Below the pieces are notes generated by a model. That model searched no databases and was not told the origin of the DNA. It was given only the letters and a program-made list of their open reading frames with translations. A stretch of 22,207 nucleotides of DNA from Phoronis ovalis (Eukaryota; Phoronida; Phoronidae). Where the stretch lies: the NCBI GenBank assembly GCA_028565635.1, contig JAOXYB010090607.1, forward strand, positions 1 through 22,207, written 5' to 3'. A program made the translations under genes and the position numbers. The first letter of the stretch is position 1. Every line of letters starts with the position of its first letter. Below are positions 1 to 8,706 of the stretch, piece by piece.

Positions 1-135
1 ACAGCCAATCACGGCTGAGAACAATAGCTTTGTCAACCGGGATCGCGGTCAAGTTTTAACGAAATATAGGCATTTTCGCGTAATGTTCCATCTCCCTGTT
101 TGGACAAAGTAATCGCTCGTACACATAACGTGAAT
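1..135. promoter_or_regulatory. CpG-richer stretch with CCAAT box, possible promoter
   Basis: This stretch has roughly ten CpG dinucleotides in 135 bases, while the following 1.6 kb of AT-rich DNA has few. A good CCAAT (NF-Y-type) box with its usual context, AGCCAATCACGG, sits at about 3-14. The zinc-finger gene begins its coding part at 1813 on the plus strand and appears to have a spliced 5' UTR, so its promoter or first exon could lie here. A promoter for a neighbour running leftwards is equally possible. No TATA box or initiator could be assigned. This is inference from composition only. Confidence 0.25.
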
Positions 136-241
136 TCACAATTTCAGTATATCAAATGTAAACTGTATTTTTTTATCCTTAGTGTAATAAAAATGCATAA
201 AATTAAGGACACTCCTACTCGTTAGCACGTATTGTATTTCC

Positions 242-312
242 CAAATTTCGTACACCCCCCAAAATTAGAAAAAATAATAATTTTGTTTTTGTACGAATTT
301 GAGAAGAATTAC
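242..312 (+). repeat. Short palindromic dispersed repeat, left copy
   Basis: The outer 26 bases (242-267) and the last 22 bases (291-312) are perfectly matched, in reverse complement, by 22182-22207 and 22138-22159 at the other end of the window. The 23-24 bases between them have drifted. The unit is itself an imperfect palindrome. CAAATTTCGTAC at the start pairs with GTACGAATTTG near the end, and an inner CAAAATTA pairs with TAATTTTG, leaving an AT-rich loop and an unpaired run of C. It has no coding capacity. The form suggests a MITE-like or foldback element, or the end of a larger transposon. I do not recognise the family. Confidence 0.7.
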
Positions 313-1812
313 TATTTATAGTTTTCTTTTAAAGTATATTGTACATTATTTTATTATTTTATCTGACCATAGGTCTTTTTGTTTTGTATATATGTGTGTT
401 TATTTACTGTATATTTATTAGTTCTTCTAGTTATTAGTTATTTTTGTACTGTATATGAACCTATTAAGTTCGAAATAAACATATATCACATTAGTTATAT
501 TATATATAATTATAGTACTTGTATTAGTCTCAGTCCGGAGGCCAGTTTTCCTCAATCTTCTTTTCTTTCTAATTAACAAAACAGTTCAATACGCCTCATA
601 GATAGATGTTCAGAGGGATTTTAGAAAGATTAGATCCCAGGTGATTAAAATAGATACTATTAGACCTAGTATAGTTACAGGATATCTACTCTATTTACTT
701 TTAAGCAATCACCCAAGTCAAAGAATTTGTAGTCACCTTGAAAAGTAAAGCTTGAAGACAATTGCTTTGGAATGACAGATAAATGTGAAAAATATGAGCT
801 TTTGGTTCGTATTTTCAGTGTTCCTCTGTGAGCTGTTTTAAAAGTAGGACTTCTACTCCCTGTTGTCCCCAATTTTTACTATCTCTGTACATAGTAGAGA
901 GACAGAATTGCTACCGAAAAGCAAAAATTAAAATATATATGTAATGCATAATAGACAAATATACTATAAATAGCTCCTAATAAATATTATATATAATGGA
1001 TGATGGCCAAATATACTATGCCATGCTTAAAAAATTGTTGGTTTGTGGTTGCCGACTGACCCGCAAAAAAAGTGCTCCCCCAAAAAAAAATTTTCCCTCT
1101 ATTGCTAGCAAATTTTTTTTTGTGCTTTAAGACCTTTCTTGATCAAAATGTAGATACATTTCTCCTGGAATTTCACATTTGCTTTTCTCAACTGAAAAAA
1201 AAAATTCTCCTACCTACCACAAACCAATATTATTTTAAAGGTGGCCGTATAAATAACTTCTTATTGACACCTATCATTTTCTCACCAGTGAGTTGCTTAG
1301 GGATTTTTCATTAATTTATGCGAAGGTTGTCAGCAAATTTAGAGGGGTCAGAAAAGTTTAAACCTCTTCTAAAGTGAAAGCGTGTCAAAAAAAAGTGTGT
1401 ACATCTGTTGGAGGGGAGGTCAAAACAATTTCACTCTTTTTTGGGCTGGCTGAGATCTATTAAATTAATGTATGTACAACCACAAATTTTCCCCAAAAAA
1501 CTCACTGTAAAATCATATCTTAATCTAAAGAGAGACTATCCTATAGTCTGATTCAATTTGTGCGCAGACAAAATGTTTTTCATGTATTTTGGCCAGGTGA
1601 GGTAGAAATTCCACATATCTTGAATTGCTACCTCAACCCAATTCAACTGTTCAGATTGTGGAAAGCACTGGCTACTGTAGACTATGCGATTAAAAGTTTT
1701 ATACTTAACTCTTTACAGACTAATGACAGAGGATCTGAATTCTTATCAACCTTGCAGTAACTGAAAATTAGTGAAATTGATCGTTAATTGTGATCAGAGT
1801 TCACAACTGAAG
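313..1812 (+). other. AT-rich non-coding region and probable 5' UTR/intron of the zinc-finger gene
   Basis: No convincing coding region was found here on either strand; the open frames are short and low in complexity. Two 3' splice-site-like sequences precede the zinc-finger ATG: a pyrimidine-rich tract ending in AG at 1717-1718, and another ending in AG at 1756-1757. A TGA at 1762-1764 is in frame with the downstream coding region, so any exon spliced in upstream of it is non-coding. The likeliest reading is an intron within the 5' UTR followed by a coding last exon. Runs of A and T and a possible foldback element (1038-1227) fill the rest. Confidence 0.4.
1038..1227. repeat. Possible foldback/MITE-like segment
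   Basis: A 12-base inverted repeat, TTGGTTTGTGGT at 1038-1049 and ACCACAAACCAA at 1216-1227, encloses about 166 bases of low-complexity A/T-rich DNA with C-rich patches. No clear target-site duplication is visible. A related TGTGGTTG motif recurs in reverse orientation near 1470-1480, so the true element could be larger (to about 1510). This could also be chance in skewed sequence. Confidence 0.3.
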
Positions 1813-3717
1813 ATGGAAACATCAGAGAAGCTGCTGTGTAATGATCTCCCACTAGTTCTGACAAAGATAATCTCGTCTTTTCTTGAGGCAAATGTTCAGT
1901 ATAGCTCCATTTTGGAAATAGCTGGTAGCATACATATTTATTCTGATGGTGAAAAACTCATATCTTTTATTATTGATGAAGAACTAAGCAAGTCAAACAA
2001 TCAAAGAGCAATTCAGTATCCAGCTATATCTAACAGAGCTCAGTTCAGTCAGTTGCCATTACAGCAAAATCAACAAATACGTCAGAACTTTGCATTGCAT
2101 AACATGCAACTTTTAGAAAGACAAAGAACTCCCAGAAAAATAGGCGGAATGAATAATGTTGGAAATCGTACGTCTCCAATGGCAAACATGCCAAGATCAA
2201 GTCCCAGTGGTGCTAGGATGCCTTCTAATCACAGTCCAGGAATGAACATTGTTCGACAGAGTTCTGGTGGTAGAATGTTACTAAATCACACAACATCTAG
2301 TAGTCCAATGCAGAGCCGAACTCTTATTCGAAATAACAGCACCCCAAAACAAAGCCCTAGTTTAAACAAACAGATGCAGCGACGAACCCCCTCACAAAGC
2401 CCTAGTAGTACTGTGAGACCTGCACCAAATACCCCTAGTAGCCGCACAAGTTCTGTAAGTTCGATTTCTTTACCTCCACCAGAAGAAGAGGTAATTTTGT
2501 CAGATGATGATGAACCTCAAATTGTGGAAACAAGTAGCACAACTAAGATAATGACCCCATATGCACAAAGCTCTCAAAACAACACAGCCAGAAGGAATCT
2601 GGGTCAATCTCCCGAGTTTAATCCATCATCTCAAGCAGTGGGTGTGTCTAACATTGTTGTAGCATCCAGTGAAGTTAATGTAAATCCTACAATCACCAAT
2701 GTGACAAGTTTGAGCACCAATACGACGTCTCTGAATGCCTTAGAGGACACTTTAGGACCACTGGAATCGAATGAGCAAGATACTCAAACTAGTCTTACAG
2801 TGTCTGTCCCAGTCAAGGTGGAAACATCTTCAAGTGAAATGGCACCATCAGCAAGTAGTTTTGCTGATGTAAAGATTGCACAAAGCAGCAGTAATAATAT
2901 GTCCTGTAATACAGTTGCCATTGTAGCTTCTCCATCTAAGAGAGATACTGCTACGTGTGTTACTAATTTTGTTGATAGTGGTGGCCACTGTGGAACATTT
3001 GAAACTATTCGTTTAGAAGCAATTCCTAAAAAAGAACCTTTAGATGACAATTCAAACAAAGAATCAGAGGATGCTAAAAAAGGGAGTACTTCAAATGTGT
3101 CAAAATCATTATCTGAACCACTTTTTAAAAAGATAAGGCCATCGATTCAAGATTTAATGGCTAAAAGCAGTCCTTCCAGACAGGTGAGATTAAAGAAGAA
3201 TTTGAAAAACCCCAACAAACCCCAAGGATTACGTAGTGTTATGTCTCCAAACGCGATGAAATTCAAAAGAAATTATAAGATGCTGCCAAGTGGGCCAGAG
3301 GGTGTAACGTTATTTCCCTGCCAAGTATGTGGCTTAGTATTGCGATCCAAACCTAGTCATCTTGCTCATATGAATGCTCGACATACGAAAAAGAAAACAT
3401 ATCGATGCAACATTTGCAATCATATGGTATTTTCATCATCTGCTCTGTCAAATCATTTGAGACGTTCTCACAGTGTCGCACTCAAACAAGGATTGGTCTC
3501 AACGTTTGAAAATGACGAAACTCCACAAAACAGTGACAGTAATCAGAAGTGTAATGATTTTCAAGATGGTGTTGAGCGCATGGATACGATTGCTGAGGAT
3601 AATACTGATAACCATTTTGAAAATGTTTTAAGCAATGATCAAAGTACAGGACAAGATCAGGCAAACTACTATACTGATCCGGATTGGGTACCTGGGCCAG
3701 ATGACTGGACAGATTAA
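1813..3717 (+). CDS. Two-finger C2H2 zinc-finger protein, probable nuclear regulator
   Basis: This is a 634-residue protein from the ATG at 1813, which sits in a strong context (AAG ATG G); an in-frame TGA lies just upstream at 1762-1764. Residues about 1-58 form a hydrophobic, probably folded N-terminal module. Residues about 60-470 are Ser/Pro/Thr/Asn-rich and look disordered, with many SP motifs. An acidic patch starting V-I-L-S-D-D-D-E near residue 227 fits a SUMO-interacting motif. VKVE around Lys335 fits a sumoylation consensus. Two adjacent C2H2 fingers follow: C503/C506/H519/H524 and C532/C535/H548/H553, both C-x2-C-x12-H-x4-H, with a TKKKTY linker. The C-terminal 70 residues are acidic and end in D-P-D-W-V-P-G-P-D-D-W-T-D. 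I do not recognise an orthologue. A DNA- or chromatin-binding role is inferred from the fingers and composition. The visible coding part has no intron, though upstream non-coding exons are likely. Confidence 0.88.
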   Translation: METSEKLLCNDLPLVLTKIISSFLEANVQYSSILEIAGSIHIYSDGEKLISFIIDEELSKSNNQRAIQYPAISNRAQFSQLPLQQNQQIRQNFALHNMQLLERQRTPRKIGGMNNVGNRTSPMANMPRSSPSGARMPSNHSPGMNIVRQSSGGRMLLNHTTSSSPMQSRTLIRNNSTPKQSPSLNKQMQRRTPSQSPSSTVRPAPNTPSSRTSSVSSISLPPPEEEVILSDDDEPQIVETSSTTKIMTPYAQSSQNNTARRNLGQSPEFNPSSQAVGVSNIVVASSEVNVNPTITNVTSLSTNTTSLNALEDTLGPLESNEQDTQTSLTVSVPVKVETSSSEMAPSASSFADVKIAQSSSNNMSCNTVAIVASPSKRDTATCVTNFVDSGGHCGTFETIRLEAIPKKEPLDDNSNKESEDAKKGSTSNVSKSLSEPLFKKIRPSIQDLMAKSSPSRQVRLKKNLKNPNKPQGLRSVMSPNAMKFKRNYKMLPSGPEGVTLFPCQVCGLVLRSKPSHLAHMNARHTKKKTYRCNICNHMVFSSSALSNHLRRSHSVALKQGLVSTFENDETPQNSDSNQKCNDFQDGVERMDTIAEDNTDNHFENVLSNDQSTGQDQANYYTDPDWVPGPDDWTD

Positions 3718-5300
3718 AATGTAACAAAACAGTAACTCATAGGCTTTCCAAAATATGGATTATCAAAATTATGTTGGATCAGTTATTGTTACTGGACAAG
3801 CATTTTATTTAACCACTTACTTACTGTCTTATTATAGGTTAATTTTGACATTCTACGATATGCATGGATTATTTTGTTATTTTGTGATTAAAGTGCAACA
3901 TTTTTCTGTGTGAATATTAATTCTATAAATATTTCTTGTCAAATGAAATTGCATTGTTTAACTATGATGCTGATTTGTATGTTATACAACAGTAGTCGTG
4001 TCTACAGGGAGAGGACTTTATCAGACAAAAATAAGCACTCTTTTTAATCACCATCAGCTGATTACATACACTGCTCATTGTTCAGTGGATATGCTGCCCT
4101 CCATTTCTCTGTTCATGACACAACATTGTGGATCTAGTTTAGTGTTTTTGCACTAATTGTCTGATACACAAATGTATGGTGAATTACCAATTGACAAGTT
4201 CATTTAATAGATTAACTATTTTTATGTAAATTTTAGAGATTAGAAGGCATCTGTTTTGTGATACAAAGATTATTGGCTATTTATCATCTGCTTTAATCTA
4301 ACCCCTAAGCTATGTGCAAGAATCATGCGGTATTACAAATCTTGTATGATAGCTGTTGATTGCTAGCCTGAGTAAAAATCAAAAATGGTTGCCATCTTAA
4401 AAATAATATTGTGATGTTGGATCTGGCTAGATGGAGATAGTGTATCTTTTGTGTTTACAGTTTACAATGGTATTATAATCAATCCTAGAAACATTACAGT
4501 TCTAAAAGCCACCTGGGCTTTAAAATGTCCACACTTATGATTATAGTACAAAAGAAACTTTATCTCAAACATATGTTGTGTGCTGCTTATATGGCAAGAG
4601 AACATACTGATTTATTGTCTTTTGGTTGTCACAATATTTAGTGCGTTATACAATCACAAACTGGAGATTCTTAAGCTATTTTTGAGTTTAGCTGCATGGA
4701 AGTAGATAGGTTAGTTATGGTAGGCATTAGACAGTAGTTTCGTAAGTCTGAAGTGTTCTTGTTTTGAACCAGTTTAATACTGTTTTTGTTAAGTCTTGAT
4801 GTAAGAGCAGTGTACAAGTTAACACGTACATGTATTTCATAAGATTTATACAATAATTAAGGCACAGACATATTTAGATCTGCGTTCATTTTATAGCATT
4901 TTGATTCATAAGGTGCAGAATAGAATATAACACTTAAAGAAAGGTATATAGTAGCAAGTTGTTTCAGATTATCATTAGATTATAAGTAAAATATTAAATA
5001 CTTCAAAATGAGGAGATTCCTTTAAAATCTGATCATGTTGTCTGTAGCGCTCTTTGATCACTATGCTGCACTTAACCTCATTCATGTAGCATGTCGTGTC
5101 GCTGGTTTAAGTGCGTATGAAGAGTAAAGAGAAACGTGGCATTTCGATTAATGCAGCATATATCATACACAAATTCATATTGGCATTGTACTGAACCTGG
5201 TGACTGGCGGTCTTATATAGTGTCTATTGTGTGAAGGGAAGCTGCACGACTTGTATTTTTGCTGCTATGTTGTATTATAAGTGTTTTGTTAGATTTTGTG

Positions 5301-5306
5301 AATAAA
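5301..5306 (+). terminator. Poly(A) signal AATAAA, proximal, zinc-finger gene
   Basis: A canonical AATAAA lies about 1.6 kb after the zinc-finger stop, followed 20-40 bases later by a T/G-containing stretch that could act as the downstream element. It is a good candidate for the main cleavage site. Confidence 0.45.
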
Positions 5307-5718
5307 ATGTATTCCTAAACAAACCTGTTTTATCAAGTCTGCTGCATACATCTCCACCTTCAGTCAATTAAATGAAATGTGTAGATTGTTTTAACCAAAG
5401 TCTTGTATCTCTGTCACACTGTTCAAAGCCATCTGTGACTATTGTAGCTGTTTTTTAGAGCTAGCGAAATAATGGCTTTGTTGTGGACTTTGGTATTTAT
5501 TTATGACAATTAATTGGTCAGAACAAGACTATTCCACTAGTCGCAAGGTAGAATTGCTCTCATATGTACCAAAACCATAAAGCCATTCTTTCGCCAGATG
5601 TAGTAGAATTGCAAGTCTCATGGTTCAAAAACTTGTGTATAAAGAATCACTGGTAAACAAAACTCAGAATCGGCCATCTGTTTTTAAAATCCAAAAGAAA
5701 ACCTTCATGTCGATGTCC

Positions 5719-5724
5719 AATAAA
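5719..5724 (+). terminator. Poly(A) signal AATAAA, distal, zinc-finger gene
   Basis: A second canonical AATAAA on the plus strand lies only 43 bases before the opposing minus-strand signal at 5768-5773. If used, plus-strand transcripts would end where the Notch transcript also ends. Confidence 0.4.
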
Positions 5725-5749
5725 CTAGTTCTGGCAGAACAAAATAGAT

Positions 5750-7410
5750 TAATGTGAAATACATAGTTTTATTAGAACTTTGCATAATATTATAATATTG
5801 GTGTACAATATAGGTTTATGAAATACTTTGTTAAAATGCTCCTTACATAAATTACAAAAGCAGGCATGATGTATATACTCTAATAAATAATACAGTGTGA
5901 TCTATTGCATATTTTACCTACAAAATACATGTTGCACAATGGTCGAGTTTTCAAGCAACAATGAAACTACCAACATACAATGTATGTACAGTATACAGTG
6001 AGGTCACGCAGTCCTAATACATTGTACAACTAATAATACTACAATCAAGCTAACAAATCTTAGATGTTTCAACAAGTTATGTAAACTATGTACTTATTCT
6101 GTTTCATTAAATTTTTTAGTTTCTCAGCAATTTTAAGGACAAAGATCATGAAAAGAATCTTCTCCAACATATGCAATCAAGTACAATTACTTTTGAACAT
6201 GCATTCTTCTTCTCTCATTTACATGAAAGATTTGACATACATAACCTAATTAATCTGTACATATTTTTAACTAATACTCATAGTAATCTCATAAATGATC
6301 AACTTGCAAGTCCAACTACAAGTTACTGCAAGACGCATGTTGATAAACTCAAAGGTGAAAGGTCACAGATACATAATTCACTGTTACATGAAAGAGGCAA
6401 TTCAGATTTTTAACTGGTAAGCAACTTTTACTTGATAACTCATAACAACTTAATGTAAAAATACAAAACATGTTCCTTAGGCTACTCTTTTGTATATAAA
6501 ATATTAATATTCTTATTTACATTATCTAAATAATGAAATGTAGACATTTGAAGAAACTTTCAGTTTAACCAGGCTCATTGCTCTTTCCTATTTACTTTAT
6601 ATCAAAACTTTTGCACCATACTTTATTGGCTTTAAATTATTTTTCTAGTTTACAAAGCCAGTGTTGAAATAGGTGTAAACTTACTGTCCAAAAGAATTAA
6701 TTTGGAACATGGTTCTTTTCATGGATGCCCGATAAACCTAAGAATCTGTAAAATCTACATCGCCCTTCCTTACAAATCAAACAATTACGAAGTTTAAATT
6801 CATGAACATAATTATCAGCCTACGTCTTCAAAACATAGTTCACCTTACTTTCATGCTATAAAATTGTTCTGTACAATGTTAGAATTAAACATGCATTAAA
6901 AAGTGGAATTATAAAACATTTTGGTCCTCAAATTAAAAAAATATTGGGGATATGTATTCAATATCTCCTTTGTTAAAATGCTATTCAAGTACTTAATTCA
7001 AGGCAGTGGTTCCTTAACACTCTACCGCATGTATATTACACTGGCATATTATGTGATTAAAACCATATACTCTTAAAACTACAGTACATAATCATAAACT
7101 AATTAGGTTTTACATAAACATTGCGACCCTCTTGGGCTTTAGTACAAAAAAGGGCCTTCAAATTATTTAGGCACTTTCAAGTCTTTGCAAATAAAGTAGC
7201 TTAATCTACAAGTTCTGTCCATATACCACTTTACATTTTTATACATTTGTGAGTGTCTTTATATTAATTGTTCACTTGTGCCACAATAACTTGAACTAGT
7301 ATCCTTGGTCTCTCTTTTCGATATCTGTATTCACATAAAACATTTAGATTGTGCAGAAATTTTACTCATTTAGTTCCCACAAAGCACAATCAGCATCAGA
7401 ACTACCAACA
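5750..7410 (-). other. 3' UTR of Notch
   Basis: This is AT-rich DNA without a credible ORF between the Notch stop codon and its candidate poly(A) signals. On the minus strand it holds two matches to the Pumilio-type element TGTANATA, at 5983-5990 (TGTACATA) and 6524-6531 (TGTAAATA). These are short and could be chance. No other recognisable element was found. Confidence 0.45.
5768..5773 (-). terminator. Poly(A) signal AATAAA (minus strand), Notch gene
   Basis: TTTATT on the plus strand reads AATAAA on the minus strand, about 1.64 kb past the Notch stop codon. Another minus-strand AATAAA at 6622-6627 would give a shorter 3' UTR. Which one is used cannot be decided from sequence alone. Confidence 0.4.
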
Positions 7411-8706
7411 CTATATATACACTGGTTGGTCAGTTGATGGACGTCCATTTCGACCAGTCTGTAGCACTTGTGGTGGACTATTAACTCCTTCTGACCAATC
7501 TGAGGTCGAGGGCGAACTAGTCGACCACTGGCTGGGTGAGTGTCCATTTTCTGGACTATCAGGACTCGGAGTGAGATAATGGTCAGGAAGAGGCATTTGC
7601 TGCATATGTTGCGGAGTAGAATCAGCCGACATATGACTGTGATTTGACGGAGGTGTAAGATATGTACTTTGCTCATAATACTGATTCTGTTGTGATAACT
7701 GTGTTTGATGATATGTTTCTTGTGGTCCAATTGTAACCGGGAGATGTTCACTATTATGACGACTATGCATATTTGGATCATACCCGCATGGACTTTTAGC
7801 ATACACGTTCATGGGACTATTCTGCTGTTGAGGGTGATTATAGGGACTATGCTGATGTGCTTTCAACTGGGCATGTTGATGCATAGCTTGAATATGAGTT
7901 GGTGAGGTTGGAAGATTTTTTCCTCTGGGCGGGGACATACAATTCTGGCTTGGGGGAGAACTACAGTGATGTGACGATGACATCGGAATATTAGGAACAT
8001 TAGGCTGAGAATTAGTTGGTATCAGTCTTTGTTGTAAAATATGTCCTCGGTGGACATCAGGCATTCTGTTATCATCCACATGAATACCATCTAAAGCAGG
8101 ACTTGAGTTTGCCATAGACTGGTGATAATGATTTTGTAACATTATATTCTCCGTACTCATCGCACAGCTCACAGGCAATTCATGAATATTTGGTGTAGAC
8201 ATTGCTACTTCCTGATATGATGGAGGCATTTCATACTCGCTCGAATCACCTGGAGATATTGTATCACCAGATGACGATGATGGCATATTGTGTACTGGAT
8301 GCTTTCTTGATTGAGCACTAGATGATTTCTTCTTTTTTGCTTTGGGTCTTTCCGACTTGTCACTTAAAGGGGATAACTCCCCATTCATATGTGGTGGACT
8401 GGACGAGTCACTGGTTGATTTGTTCCTAGATTTTTTCGATTTGCCCTTTTGCTTCGATTGTCCCGGTGGTTGTAAAAACAGGGGCGAATTAGTGTATGGT
8501 GATCCTGCATGAACTGCACTTAAAGGACTATTCACTTGATAATCATCCAACAATGCCACAATGTCTGCATGACCTCTTTCTTTTGCAATATCGCGGGGAG
8601 TTGTTTCCATATGGTCACCCATTTCACGGTTTGCATAGTAATTAAGTAGTATCTTCGCTGTTTCATAACAACCTTCTTTTGCTGCCAAGAACAACGGAGA
8701 GGAGTC
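7411..8706 (-). CDS. Notch: Notch last exon: ankyrin 6-7, nuclear signals, PEST degron, stop
   Basis: The exon starts in phase 0 with [18 protein letters not shown] (ankyrin 6), followed by [22 protein letters not shown] (ankyrin 7). About 370 residues of disordered Ser/Pro/His/Gln/Met-rich tail follow. Two basic clusters near its start ([12 protein letters not shown] and KAKKKK) are likely nuclear localisation signals. The C-terminus keeps two vertebrate-like degron elements: LTPSPDSPE at 7549-7575, a candidate Fbw7 phosphodegron, and [14 protein letters not shown] starting at 7525-7527 and running down. The protein ends in DQPVYI before TAG at 7411-7413. There is no long polyglutamine (opa) run as in fly. 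Confidence 0.96.
   Translation of the reverse strand, partial: DSSPLFLAAKEGCYETAKILLNYYANREMGDHMETTPRDIAKERGHADIVALLDDYQVNSPLSAVHAGSPYTNSPLFLQPPGQSKQKGKSKKSRNKSTSDSSSPPHMNGELSPLSDKSERPKAKKKKSSSAQSRKHPVHNMPSSSSGDTISPGDSSEYEMPPSYQEVAMSTPNIHELPVSCAMSTENIMLQNHYHQSMANSSPALDGIHVDDNRMPDVHRGHILQQRLIPTNSQPNVPNIPMSSSHHCSSPPSQNCMSPPRGKNLPTSPTHIQAMHQHAQLKAHQHSPYNHPQQQNSPMNVYAKSPCGYDPNMHSRHNSEHLPVTIGPQETYHQTQLSQQNQYYEQSTYLTPPSNHSHMSADSTPQHMQQMPLPDHYLTPSPDSPENGHSPSQWSTSSPSTSDWSEGVNSPPQVLQTGRNGRPSTDQPVYI

Larger units (their letters stand above)
3718..5745 (+). other. 3' UTR of the zinc-finger gene
   Basis: About 2 kb of AT-rich DNA without a credible ORF follows the zinc-finger stop codon. Canonical AATAAA signals lie at 5301-5306, with a T/G-rich stretch downstream, and at 5719-5724. 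An ATTAAA variant at 3887-3892 could give a short form. The extent of the UTR is inferred from these signals and from the position of the opposing Notch poly(A) signal. No repeat or RNA gene was recognised inside. Confidence 0.5.

Noticed and set aside
675-872. Minus-strand 65-codon open frame
   Set aside because: It shows no protein-like features and no nearby splice or start context that supports translation.
1771-1812. Longer start of the zinc-finger protein at 1771
   Set aside because: The codon at 1771 is GTG, which is not a normal eukaryotic start. The first in-frame ATG (1813) has a strong context, so that start was chosen.
6171-6413. 80-codon plus-strand open frame in the Notch 3' UTR
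   Set aside because: It has no homology I can recognise, a weak context and low-complexity composition; it is probably chance.
7362-7802. Minus-strand open frame overlapping the Notch tail in another frame
   Set aside because: The Notch frame carries the conserved degron and stop codon; the other frame resembles no known protein.
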